In this document: in pieces, positions 10,491-22,029 of the stretch
How positions within the stretch are numbered: the stretch's first letter is position 1
Layout: each line of letters starts with the position of its first letter
Assembly: GCA_951804985.1 (NCBI GenBank)
Contig: OX638130.1
Coordinates: 82,640,583-82,704,582 of the forward strand
DNA length: 64,000 bases
Source: Dryomyza anilis
Lineage: Eukaryota; Arthropoda; Insecta; Diptera; Dryomyzidae
Direction of reading: 5' to 3'
Program-made: the position numbers and the translations under genes
Notes under the pieces: model-generated
The model's input: only the letters and a program-made list of their open reading frames with translations
The model's database searches: none
What the model was told of the DNA's origin: nothing

Positions 10491-10700
10491 TCTTACGAAA
10501 ACCCACACATTTCACTTTGCTTATGAAAAACAGTACATTTTTCGTAACTACGAAAAGAGGCATTAGTTCAATTTATCTACGAAAAGAATCACATTTTTAT
10601 TAAACCCACGAAATGAAGCATATACATTTTTATATGCATTTATTTTCGCCACGAAAAGAAACACTTGAGCATTTACATACGAAAAAAGCATTTCTATAAT
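10490..10700. repeat. Minisatellite B, degenerate ACGAAAAG-type unit
   Basis: The phrase ACGAAAAGAATCACATTT or a variant recurs about every 30-60 bases, with ACGAAA as the most constant core. It is distinct from the arrays on either side. Confidence 0.65.
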
Positions 10701-10787
10701 TTCGCCAAGAATACAAACATATATAGTTCTTCAAGAAAGTTATCCCAGTAGACTGTTTTGTGCACAAGAGCAACTTTGTTGGAAAAA

Positions 10788-11113
10788 TTTGTTTCATTGG
10801 GATTTGTCCAGAACCCACTTATGTCAATGGACATTTGTTTTGGATAGATTTTTTTCTCATGGTTTTGGCCAGAACCCACTCGTGTCATTGGAATTTTTTT
10901 TAAATTTTTTAATATTTTTCTGGAAAAATGTGTTCCATTGGGATTTGACCAAAACAAACTTGCGTCATTGTACATTTTTTTTTGGAAAAACCTAACAGCT
11001 TCATTGGACATTTTTCTGGAAATATATGTTAAATTGGGATTTGCCCAGAATCCACTCATCATTGGAATTTTTTTTTTTTTTTTGAAAAATGTGTTTCCTT
11101 GGGATTTGCTCAT
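10788..11113. repeat. Minisatellite C, about 60-100-bp unit
   Basis: Five copies of a unit holding TTGGGATTTGCCCAGAACCC, then a CATTGGACATTTT block and a T-run, start near 10798, 10859, 10933, 11032 and 11097. Spacing varies through the length of the T-runs. A 139-codon minus-strand frame (10694-11113) is encoded by the array. Confidence 0.8.
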
Positions 11114-12184
11114 TTTGTGATTTCATACCCACAAAATTGTCTATTGGTATATCTGTATAGAAAATAAATATATCGTCGGTGATACTGCAAAACCGCCTAT
11201 TTACATTTTCGAATACCTCTTACAAAATGAATTTTACAGAGAAAACAAATCTATTTTCAGTCTCAATTTTGCAACTAATTCATACAAAATTAAGTATGTC
11301 ATAACTTATAAATGCATTTTTCTAATTTATCCGATCAACATATCATTAAAAACCCGATTATAACACAAAATTAGGCCTAATTTTCACATGCAGTAACGCG
11401 GTTTTTCAGTATTACTGACGATATGCTTTTATTCGTGGCGACATTAAGAATGTGCTTTTGACAACACTTAAAACTATACAAAATGACAACACTTAAAAAT
11501 AACAAAACAGGACGACACTGAATTCGAAAGCACGAATAGTCAGTCGTTGTAGCGAAGCCAACCGTGTAGGTCAATCGATTCAATATGTCAAATATTATTA
11601 TTAAACTTTACAAATCGTTAAAAGAACTTAAAACTATGAAATTAATAAATATGAATCTAATTAACTAAAAATACAGTGGTTTGTGTTTTTATTGAAAAAG
11701 AGCGAAGAATTCAGAACGCCCTATGGCAGTTCCTACATATATAATACAAATGTGTTTCTATTCGTGGGAAGGATAAAGTTATGCTTCTGTTCGTGGAGAA
11801 AATGAGAAGGGGATTCTAATCGGAAAATACCATTAAGTACTAGAAAATACTATGACATTGCCATTGAGTTTATATGAACTTAAAAAAAACACAATTTTTT
11901 AGGGTGCCGTTTTTCGTAAGCAAATTGAAAGAGGCGTCTATTAAATGGTGCCACTTGGAGTGGTCCATGAGCCTCAAAAAAGGGTGAAAACCGCATTTAT
12001 TACCCAATTTTTTATTATTGAAATCGACATCATTAGCGGGTTAATGGTACCCTTCGAAATGGACTTTTTTTCTCAAAAAAAAAAATAAAAAATAAGTTAA
12101 AAAATATAATTTTTAATACTATAAATTTAGTGCCAGATTCTGTATTTCGAAGCGAATGACTATTAGACAATAGTGAAGTCATTA
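11114..12184. other. Repeat-derived AT-rich stretch
   Basis: It contains the second member of the 10.4-kb repeat pair (about 11940-12050), a fragment of the CACCCAGA MITE (11817-11881), and three spaced TATTCGTGG/TTCGTGG motifs near 11430, 11760 and 11790. No gene is supported. Confidence 0.5.
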
Positions 12185-12385
12185 CACCCAGACAAAAATA
12201 CTATATAAATAATAGTTTTTTACTATTAAAAATAGTCAATATGATAAATTATTATTTAAATCGGAAAATACCATGACATTGCCATTGAGTTTATATGAAA
12301 AGATTTATTTTTTGTATACTATTAAATCAATAATTGTCCTATTGACCAATTTTAATGGAATTTGAGGCAATTTTTTTTCTGGGTG
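12185..12385 (+). mobile_element. CACCCAGA MITE, copy 2 (201 bp)
   Basis: CACCCAGA at the left and TCTGGGTG at the right are flanked on both sides by TA (12183-12184, 12386-12387). It is the reverse complement of the copy at 4168-4387 over most of its length. Confidence 0.85.
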
Positions 12386-12408
12386 TATAAACAAATTTAT
12401 TTGTTCTA

Positions 12409-12617
12409 CCCAAGTAACACATTTCAAAACTTAGTCTGGATCAGTAGATTAACATGTAACGAATATGTATCGATACGTAGAATCGATATGTAGAGAAACT
12501 GTGTCATGGAACAATGAATTCTCTACATTTTCCATTTAAAATTCGCTACGTATCTACTACCAAACTCACGAAAATATCTAGAATTCGTGACGAAATCTGT
12601 ACTTTAGGTTACTTGGG
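12409..12617. mobile_element. CCCAAGTAAC MITE (209 bp)
   Basis: Termini CCCAAGTAAC and GTTACTTGGG are perfect complements, flanked by TA at 12407-12408 and 12618-12619. It lies only 22 bases from the previous MITE. A related insertion sits at 40423-41244. Confidence 0.85.
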
Positions 12618-13039
12618 TATTAGTCAAATAACATAAATTCAAATTTCGTTGTTTATTTCTGAATACAGAAAGGGGATAAATTTGAAATTGTTTTATCAAT
12701 TTAAGTGTTTGATTATTGAATAATTGCACAATGATTTCGTTTCAAAAATGGAAACTGGTTTAAATAGATACAAATTATAATAAAAAACTTGGAACAGACT
12801 GAGGTTTCAAATATAAAATGTAACCTGAAATTAAATATCAATTTTTGCAATTTGAAGAAGATTATCATAAAACGAGACAGGCTTTCCACTTAAACGAAAT
12901 TCCCTTGGGGTTTCATTAAGCTTCCATTAGCTCAATTAATAAACAGATTAGTTTTGAAGAATTCTAAAGTTTTTTGAATGTTAACAATTCGCTTTATCTG
13001 GCTACGCCTAACAGAGAAGAATTGCATCTGTCAAAATAG

Positions 13040-13168
13040 CCTAACCAATAAACGAAATAAAGTCGACTTAAAAGAAATTATCAGCATTATCGAGATTTTT
13101 TCTTATAAATTTATTTTTCAAAAAACAGGCTTTCTTTAAAGTCGACTTTATTTCGCTTATTGGTTAGG
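13040..13168. mobile_element. Short MITE with 30-bp terminal inverted repeats (129 bp)
   Basis: The left arm, 13040-13069 (starting CCTAACCAATAAACG), and the right arm, 13139-13168, are complementary at 29 of 30 positions, and pairing continues a few bases inward. A central spacer of about 70 bases gives a strong hairpin. The target duplication is not clear. Confidence 0.8.
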
Positions 13169-13189
13169 TTGAAAGTGTTTTAAAGCCAT

Positions 13190-13860
13190 TCACGTTGCGA
13201 AGCCACAGCACTCATAACCATTAACCGACATCTGTATCTTCATCATCATCATCACCATCAACTTCATTAGCATCAACAACAGCAACACGACTCATCTTCA
13301 CCACTTTAGTTGTTGTTTTTGTGCTTATTTCGCATTCATTGCTTAACGCATTTATCATGCCAACTGCCTGCCTGCCGACTGACTGCCGTTGGCGCATTTT
13401 TCCAGCGGCGGTTTTCCGTTTTTCCCACATTTAAAAGGACTGCGAATCCAAATGTTGTTGACTCAATTGTTGCGCATGATGTGCGCTGCTGCTGTGAGGC
13501 TTTTGTTTTCTTTTTTTTTTACTTTTTGTTACTGTTGCTTCGTTGTTGACGAGAGCCACTTTTTTTTGATATTGTTGAATATACTAAAAATGAATGTTAA
13601 ATTTGTCCATTTTGACAGGCATCAGTCAGTTAGTTAAGAATTCATCTATTCTTCCATTTATCCAACTATGCAACACTTAAAAGCGTGACCAAGAGCATTT
13701 GAGCTGCCAGTGCTGCTTGTGTGGCGAGGGTAATTTGAAGAGTTCCGCTTGTGAAGCCGTCGCATGTCACATTTAAAAAGCGGCATAGCGCCAATGGCAT
13801 AGCTCACGGGATCCGGAATAATAATTGTGCTTTCGGTAATTGCAAACCTTTCCACATTGT
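13190..13860. other. Unique-looking island with CATCAT and T-rich runs
   Basis: GC-richer, complex sequence with CATCATCATCATCACC near 13240 and several short overlapping open frames of no coding quality. It resembles the CAG/CAT-rich noncoding DNA common in flies. Confidence 0.45.
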
Positions 13861-15910
13861 GTTTGTGCTCATATTTTTAATTATATAAATTAATGCAATA
13901 ACTAAGGCTAAAAAATAAAATGATTGTTCTTTTATTTTAGTACTGAAACTTGAAATTAAACTTATCATCAGTTATTTAACTTATATTTTAAATGATATTG
14001 AAAGATTTTTATTACCTAAATATCAAAGTTGTTCCTTCCATTACACTACTCAATAACGAGAAAAATATTTTCCATGGATAGCACATACATCGATTCTATA
14101 TAATTCGCGGTTCTTGATTTTGCAAACTTTATTCTTTACGTAATATTTTTAGAAAATTGAGACCCTATTCCGACATTTTTTAGAATAAAAAAGATACGAT
14201 CCCTTACAGAATAAGTTATCCAAAAAACTGTAAACTGTAAAAAAACAGTCAAGACTACTTATAATATACCAATAAACACTAATATTGTGATATATTTTTA
14301 AAATTGTTTGAAATTTTGGTAGGGTTTTCTGTCCGTTCATAAAATATGCCGTAAATCTTCCATTAAAATTCCACAAAATATTACAACCTCTTATACATTT
14401 CACAAAATAATCCATTTATCTGTGTGTTTGCCGAAATATGCCTTAAGAATTCCTGAAAATTTTCAGAAATTTTGTCTCGGATAAACTCGAGAATTTTTGA
14501 TTTTTTTTTATATTATTTTTGGATGAGTTTTTAGCATTTCGGATCTAATGAGAAATAAGAAAATGGTCAAAATATTTTTTTTTTATTCTTCAGTTATCAT
14601 TTCTAATACATGGGCATTTCCAGAAAAACGTCAACCACTACCGAAAATTTAAAATGCTCAAATCTTTGAAATAAATATGGATTTGGAATCTTAAATATGT
14701 GAATCTAAATATCTAAAAGGAAAATTATATTCCGTTAACGATAACGTATAAAAAAATATTCATAAATTTAAGTTACTGTACAACATTTAAATATACCAAT
14801 TTTTCATGTAATTTGACTAACCAAATTACATAATTTGAAAGACATACAATTACAATATATTATTTTCTGTATTTTCAGACAACCTGAGTTACTATTTCAA
14901 AAGCTTAAAAATAAGCATTGAAATCAAAAAAGGGACACATTTTGATTTTTGTATACGGGTGTACTATTGTCACGTGCGTAACCAAAATGATACATTTATT
15001 ATCATATTAAACTAACAACATTTTTTAAGAGTTGAGTCTGTTTAAAAGCAGACATTCCTCAGAATTTCCAAAGATGTAAACATCGATTTCCTAGTTATTC
15101 TAGAAAATTTTTGACAGCTAATTTAAATCTGTCACGTTCGTAATTTTGAGTACCAAAATGTAAATAAATATAATTTTTTTTTTTACAAAAAAAGAAAAAA
15201 TATATAAACCTTAAAAAAACATCTGGATATTCGAATCGTACATCACTTTTTTTTCGTAATAATGATTATTAATATTGTCAGATATAAAATTATTTTTAGC
15301 AAAAATCGTAGTGCAAAATTTCATACAGAACGCCTGGAATTATTCTGTGATTTATTGCGAAAAAACTATAAACTTTAGAAACAAAGTGTTCATATACAAA
15401 AATTAAGTAAAAAAATAATTTTTGGAAAACGAAAAATTTTTGTCTCGTCCGGAATTTTTCTGTGATTTAATATGAAAAAACTATAAACTTTGGAAACAAT
15501 GTGTAAATATGCAAATAAAGCACATGATTTCAGTTATTTTCTAAAATAATTCAAAAAAATATTTTTTATGCAATATTCGCTGCCTTTTTTAAATTTACAT
15601 ATGAACCACGACATTTACTTCCGGTTTTTTTCCGTCCGGAACGACAACTTTAATTTATATCTTGTTTAGTCCTATTTAAATACTAATTGCACAAAAAAAT
15701 CAAAAACATTCATTAATTTTCCTTCGAGATATTAAAGTTCTAAGCGTACAAATGTCCGTCCGGATGTCTAGGAAATTCTTCATAGGGAATTTCCTGGCAT
15801 TCCGAACAGTTTCCGTCAAAAATTGTTAAAAATTATAATAGTTTAAAATGCTTGTATATCTTACATATAATTACTAAAAAAAATATCAGTAAATACTCAA
15901 ATAAGTAAGT
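13861..15910. repeat. Diverged dispersed repeats and a 115-bp tandem duplication
   Basis: The segment at 14412-14490 recurs inverted at 36486-36590, and 14510-14580 resembles 30945-31000. At 15336 and 15451 two copies about 65 bases long (GGAATT...TCTGTGATTTA...ACTATAAACTTT) start 115 bp apart. GTCCGTCCGGA motifs lie near 15645 and 15755. No open frame has coding character. Confidence 0.5.
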
Positions 15911-15913
15911 AGT

Positions 15914-17100
15914 AGGAATGTCAATCCCGGGATTTGAGTCAAATCTGTCCCGAAAAACTGATCCCGGGATTTATGGGATTACAAAACTTTCATGAAAAAC
16001 ATCATCTCAAATTTAATCGGACTGTAAGCTAATAACACTAACACAGAAAAAATAATCGACGTAAAGATAGCAACCGATATTAATGAGCAATCGAATAATT
16101 TTTTATTATTAATAAATTAAATCTGAAACTGCCGAGAACGGAATATCGGGTATAAAACTGAAATAATTCAGATACAATTTAATTTTATTAGTTTAAAATT
16201 GTGCGTACCACAAAACTCAATCAAATTGTTACGAAAATTCAGTCTACGGAAATCTTTCTATGAGTTCGTATTCTTGGTTTGTGTACAAAATAAAAATATT
16301 CTTATGTTATGTTTGATTTACTAATTATAAATTCTAACAACTGCTGCATGTCCACAATTTAACTTCACATTTCACATTGATCACACAAGATATGTACTCG
16401 ACCCACTTTCTCAGATGTGGCACCCTTATACCTTATATACAACATACATCGCTTCGACAAGTTTCGACACGCTTCGACATATTTCGAGAATCTTCTACAC
16501 TTCTCGTGAATGCTACATGCCATTTCATTCGCACTCATGTGTTTTAATGCGCTGATCTTCTATCTAAAATTTGATTGCTAATTCAAAAGAAAAATATTAT
16601 TTTATTTTTATATTTTTACAAAAATTTAATTACAATAAAAAGCATTAAAGAAAAAAGTTTGATGACCTAATGTGGTTTATACAGGGAGTTTGGTTCATCG
16701 ATGTCAATGACTCAATAAAAATAACAAAATGTTAAATAAAATAATGTCCAATTTTGCACCCTGTTTATGAAACAGGGTGTTTAGTAAATTCATATTACTT
16801 ACATAACCTAGTCAAAAAAATTTGTTATAAAGTATAATATGGTAATAAATGAATATCAATTTTCAACTCGTGTTTAGAAAATTAAATAACCTTTCCAATG
16901 GTATATCACATCTTCGAACTTCCTTTTTTAAAACGTACGTAAAGTAGAAATTTACAAAAATCAAAATTCAAATTTTTACTTTGCCATTGAATTTCTCAAA
17001 ATTTCGTTATCGATCACCCCATTCTTTTTTTTTTGAAATCCCGGCATACACATACACATTTTTAGTCCCGAAATTTCGGCATTGAAAAACAGTCCACGAT
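15914..17100. repeat. Inverted-repeat-bounded element with CCCGGGATT motifs
   Basis: ATGTCAATC at about 15918 and GATTGACAT near 17097 form short inverted ends. CCCGGGATT occurs at the left and ATCCCGGCA/CCCGAAATTTCGG at the right. A CACAGAAAA-family MITE end begins at about 16042 inside. No target duplication is convincing, so the boundaries are tentative. Confidence 0.4.
16483..16495. promoter_or_regulatory. Heat-shock-element-like trimer
   Basis: TTCGAGAATCTTC fits the alternating TTC-nn-GAA-nn-TTC consensus exactly. Four TTCGACA-like units precede it (16453-16480) and TTCTCGTGAA follows. It lies inside repeat-derived DNA with no adjacent gene, so function is unproven. Confidence 0.3.
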
Positions 17101-17111
17101 TGACATACTTA

Positions 17112-18060
17112 CACTCAAAATAAAAAGTCTGCTATTAATAGCAAACTCTGAATGCTCAATTTTAGCAAACTTTAATTGCATTTACAGCATACTTTTATCT
17201 GCAATAGCGAACTGTTTTCAGGGAATTAGTTCTAATCCTAGTTCTGATAGTGAACAAGATCGTGCTAGTGTCACTGGTGTGCATATCGCTAGTGTAGCTA
17301 ACCTGCAATAGCTAGCGCCGTAGTCACGCTAGCTATTGCATGTGTCTATAAATGTGTCTATAATTCCTAGACTCTTATTCGACAACACGTTTATTTAAAA
17401 GAGATATTTCTTCTAGCCGCGGTAGCTCAGTGATTAGTTCGTTGGACTGCGAGCCGAAAGGTCCCCGGTTCAAGCCTGGACTGGGGCTAACAATATCTTT
17501 TCATAGAAACATTTTCTATACCGCGCTACCTCTCGGCAGTAAATGGCAAACCTACGAGAGTAAAACATTGCCTATGAACAGCTCTCACCCGCCGTTCGGA
17601 TTCGGCAATAAACTGTAGATCCCACCACTTTGAATACAAATATAACACGCACAGTTCAAAATGGTGAGAGAGCTCGGCCTAAGTTCTTATAGGACTGTAG
17701 TGCCAAACTATTATTATTATTAATATATTTATTCTACGTAATGCATGAAATAGAGAAATAAAAGTAAAATAAATATAATAAAAAAAATAATATAAAATTA
17801 AAAAAGTAAAAAAGTCTATCAGAAATAAAAAAAAATATTCAAATAAATTTTATTTTCTTTTTTATGAATTGGAGTTAACAGCAAAAAAATTAGTTAAAAC
17901 AGGTAAAATTGTTTGCTCTAATAGCATACAAAATCTTTACTGAAATAGCAAACTGTCATTTGCTGTTTCAGCAAAATCCGCCGCTTTCCTCTTTTCAGCA
18001 AACATTATTGCAATATTGGCAACATTTTTTTCTACTGTTACAGACTTTTTATTTTGAGTG
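17112..18060. mobile_element. Tc1/mariner-type non-autonomous element with 20-bp perfect TIRs
   Basis: CACTCAAAATAAAAAGTCTG at 17112-17131 is matched perfectly and inverted at 18041-18060, flanked by TA on both sides. No transposase frame is present. A SINE (17416-17724) is inserted inside; without it the element is roughly 630 bp. The interior has repeated TAGCAAACT motifs near both ends. Confidence 0.9.
17416..17724 (+). mobile_element. tRNA-derived SINE, full-length copy 1
   Basis: The head is tRNA-like, with an A box (TAGCTCAGTGA) at about 17423 and a B box (GGTTCAAGCC) at about 17467, as used by RNA polymerase III. A unique body and an ATT-repeat tail follow. The flanks share ATATTTCTTCTA (17404-17415) and ATATTTATTCTA (17725-17736), an 11 of 12 target duplication. 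It matches copy 2 at 32193 along its full length. The 62-codon frame at 17430 is non-functional. Confidence 0.9.
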
Positions 18061-18062
18061 TA

Positions 18063-21060
18063 GTAAACAGTCATAATCAGCACCAGCGAATTATATAGAA
18101 TTGGTGTATGTATTGCCATTGTTAGGTAGTGTTAATATTAAAATTGTCCTTTTTGTTCTGATATTGCCAGATATTCTCATTTGACGAATTCTCTTTTAAA
18201 ATATTTAAAATATACAAAAAATATTTTTATATGTTTTTTTTTAAATTTACAAAAAGTCTGCATGTTGGACTGTGCTTTAATATTTTCATCGTGAATACTC
18301 AATCGATTATTTATTAATATGTATTAACTTGACCTCTACCGCTATAAAGTAGGATTACCAATGTAGAAATAATCTGAAAGAAGAGACCAAACAGAAACAC
18401 ACAAAACTGTCCGCTTAATAAATAGGTTAGTGGATTCATTCCTTTGTTATTCATATATTTTATAGAAGGTCATAAGTTGCGTCCTCTAATAGAGATTCAT
18501 GCAAGTATAAGGTCAAATATAGTTTCTGAACGGAAGTCAAACAATAAAACACTATTGAATTAAATCACAACCAAATCCTAGTCATCTAATTTTACACTTG
18601 AGTGGCGCGAACCTATTGTATTTGATTTGTATATTCCTATCAGACAACCCATTAAATGTATTATTTAACTTTTGAATTCGAATTTAGGTATTTGCCTATT
18701 TTTCCGAATTCCTGCAATAGCTCTAATAAATAACCCTCTGCCCAATTCCAGTTTTCCGCATCAATTAATTTAAGCCGTCCCAACAAAAACGACAAAAACA
18801 ACAACACTCACTCATTTTGCAAGCGATTTTAAATGTTTTAAATGAAAATAGCAGCTCGCATGCATAATTAAAACTTCCAAAAAGGACGAACAGCGCATTC
18901 ATCGTGGTCAACATTGAGATGAAGATAACTTTCAGATGCTTTAATTTCATGACTTGCCATGCAACATAACTTCTCAGAACCACTGTCAGCTCTACTCTGC
19001 TCGGCTTAGATCTGCTCAGTTCGGGACGAGTAAATACCTCGTCACATATTCCATCAGTTGCAGTTAATCGCTTCAGACTTAATCCTCAAATAAAATAATC
19101 GCTCGTCCAAAAAAGTCATATGAAGTGCTGGCAGAGAGGCCAGAAGGTCAAGTAAACAGAGTTTTTGTTGTCTAAATTTATATTTTCCAAAGGTTTTTGC
19201 AATGTATATTGAAATTTAAAATTTGCTTAAAGCCAAATATTCACTGTCAGCAACATCAACCGTCGAAAGCAACTGCATGACAGTAGAAAAAGCTACTCTT
19301 ATGCCTCAAAGCAATTTTACCTTGAGGTCTACCATTTTCCACTGGGGTACTTTCATTTACTGTTTGTTGCATTATGCTGATGCCAGCATGTATACGATAT
19401 ATCGGCGTCTTAAATCCTTTTTTAGATACATGCTTCAAGTGGAGCATAAACAGTATGTGTTTCATTGTCGTACTTTTGGGTGTTCGGCCTGACGTACCCT
19501 GTGAATACCATATGGCTTCGAAGCAAAATAACATCCCGCAAATAAATTATTAGGTCGGGTAATGGGAGGTTGTGATACTATGTTCGGTCTGCAGCAAGTG
19601 GTTAACATATTTGTTGAGAGGATTTTATGCAAAGTCCTCATGAATTCTAATTACAACGAGTTTTCCGTAGGGCTCACTTTTCGTCGGAGCCACGTTCCAC
19701 AAGGAGTTACTGTCGAAAATACTTCTGGATGTGGAAATGTGGTAAAGCAAGCAAAGATCCAGAACGAAAGAAAGGCTTTTATTTTTTGGCAAAGTGATTT
19801 AAGCAGCAGAATCGAACTGGTGCAATAACACTTCTTCATTTACTTCTTCGGAATTACTTTTGACTGATGTAGACAGCAGAGCTGAGTGTGAGAGTGGCAG
19901 AGATAGAGTGACTGAATACGACAGTGCTTCAATATGTAGCTTTTACTTTGCTAAATTTGTTACCATCCATGTATTTGTCGATGTGTTGGCAAAAGGTAAA
20001 TATTTCAATAACGGTAAATAATTCAATAAAGTTACTGCTCAAGTACTTAAGTCAACTTTAAGTCAAATTTAAGACATGTATTTGTCAGGGGAAACATTTA
20101 ATCGACGCAAGATAATATTTTAACTACATTTTGCGAAATATTTAAAATATTTTAAGGTCGGTGTTTAATGTGATTAATAATATCACTGCCCTATACTGGT
20201 TTTGATGCCGGAATTGAATAAATGCTGGAAAAAAATAATTTGAAAATAATTGGTTAGTTTACTTCTCATCGCAACCATAATATGTCCTTCATGACCAGCC
20301 AGCATTTATATAATGATAAGCTATATTATCCCCACATTCCTAATCATATTCGTTGAACAAGCCCCAAAACTCTTTGAAGATTCAAAGTAAAAGAATTGAT
20401 GACCATAAAACCAACTCCGTGAGGGGTCTTGCAAATAGAGTTAATTTTTCTGTTATCTCACAAAAGAATGGATTCACACCCCTCAATAGGGGTGCTGCCA
20501 ATATTGCGGAGTCATTTGCACTTGCCGTTCTAGGCATATGAATTCAATTTCACCTACGTTAGACTGATCACATATTTGAGGTGACGAAAGAAACCGCCAA
20601 GCGCCTCGGTTTTTTTTTAAACGGTATAAGTCATACACTACACTACTGTCAACACTACCTATATTCCACCTTAGATAGAATACAATTCGCACATTTTAGG
20701 TAGGGGCTTCAAAGACCTCCTTGGTGTTCCGGAACCGAATACAACAACGTGTGAGGTATAGGTATTATAGGTATTACAACGGTAAGAGTTCAGAGAGATA
20801 TAAGTGGCCTGATTTCACCAGGTCGTTCTACTCGGGCATCGAAACAAGCCCACCACTTCGTTGTTCACTCGGCTTTCAACAACAGAAAGTTCATTCTTCA
20901 GTCGCACAATACGTTGTAGAACAATCTTCTTGCCTCGGTTTTTTCCGACATTTTTGATATTGGCAAGTTCGAAACAAACATCCATGGACACTACTTGATC
21001 TTTCCTCCCTCCCTTTAACGTATCGTCCTTTCTTACACTCAACTGTTTATTCATGTATAT
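18063..21060. other. Mixed unique DNA without a supported gene
   Basis: 18.56-19.15 kb is a GC-richer island. 19.2-19.85 kb has unusually high sequence complexity, with overlapping open frames on both strands (19223-19492 + and 19256-19534 -; 19562-19828 +). I recognise no domain in any of them and stops break longer readings. 20.35-21.05 kb likewise has short frames (20353-20541 +, 20815-21054 -) next to the A/C-rich array. They may be old transposon coding relics. Confidence 0.35.
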
Positions 21061-21064
21061 TGGG

Positions 21065-22029
21065 GAATCCCCTAAGCGTTGGATAATTATTTTTGTGTTT
21101 ATTTGATTTGGTTTCTACTCTTATTTATGTGTTAACCTTTTGTGTTTTTCTTTTCTTTTTTTGTTTTACTTTTATTTTCAATATTCCTCATTTAGTTTTC
21201 TGTCGTTTTTTTGTTTCTGATGTTGATATTGTTTTTCAAATTGACTTTGTGTTTTTGTTTTTATTTTTTTTCTTTTACTTTTGTTTTTAATTTTTACTAA
21301 CGTTTTCGTATTTTTTTCTTTTGTGTTTGTATATTTGTGATTTTGAGAATTTGGTTTGTTATTTTTTATGTGTTTTTGTTTATGTATTTTTTCTTGTTTT
21401 TTTTTATTTTTCTATAGCTTTTGTTTTTTTTTTAATTTTTTTTAAATTTTTGCTTTTGTTGTGTTCTGTTTATGCTTTTGTTTTTGATTTTGCTTATGCT
21501 ACTGTTTTGTTTGTGCTTTTTGTTTTTATGTTTTTAATTTTGTATTTTTATCTATGAAATTGTTTTTAATTTTTGCTTTTTTTATGTGTTTTTCTTTTGT
21601 GTTTTTGATTTTTGTTTTTGATTTTGTGTTTTTTTTATGTTGTGTTTTTCCGTTTGTGTTTTTTATGTTGTTTTTGTTTTTGCTTTTGTTTTTGTGTTCT
21701 GCTTTTGTTATTTGTATTAGCTTTTTATTTTCCATCCGTTTTTTTTTTTGTTGCTGTTTTTATGTTTTTGCTTTAGTTTTGTGCTTTAGTTTTGTGCTTT
21801 TGCTCTTGTATGTTTTTTGTATTTGAGTTTTATATTTTATTTTCTTAGCTGGTGCAAGTGCCGAGTTATATCGTTTTCAAAGTTTAGGTTATATGGGAGG
21901 TGCCACGTCCCTTTGTAGTATACTCGGACAAAATTTCAGTCAGATCGGTTCGGCGGTGTAGACGTGATGCTGAAACAAACAGATTGATGACAGACGGACC
22001 AAGAGTTATATGTATATAGATAGATATCT
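21065..22029 (-). mobile_element. Helitron-like element ending in an A/C-rich array, copy 1
   Basis: Read on the minus strand, the head (TCTATATACATATAAC then CTTGGTCCGTCTGTC) runs to GATATAACTCGGCACTTGCA at about 21865 and then enters about 750 bases of CACAAAA/GCAAAA-like array. The same head and array order occur on the plus strand at 44708-46260. The TC start fits a Helitron 5' end, but no 3' hairpin or CTRR end was identified. Phe/Cys/Val-rich open frames here are array artefacts. Confidence 0.6.

Noticed and set aside
10096..10508. Three overlapping minus-strand frames of 91-120 codons
   Set aside because: All three frames are open through minisatellite A because the unit lacks stops in that direction; no frame is preferred.
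10694..11113. 139-codon minus-strand frame with repeated FWxNPN-like peptides
   Set aside because: It lies exactly on minisatellite C. The third unit is out of phase with the others, so the frame is not maintained as a protein repeat.
17416..17490. Functional tRNA gene
   Set aside because: The tRNA-like head continues into a SINE body with an ATT tail and target duplications, and the same unit recurs at 32193.
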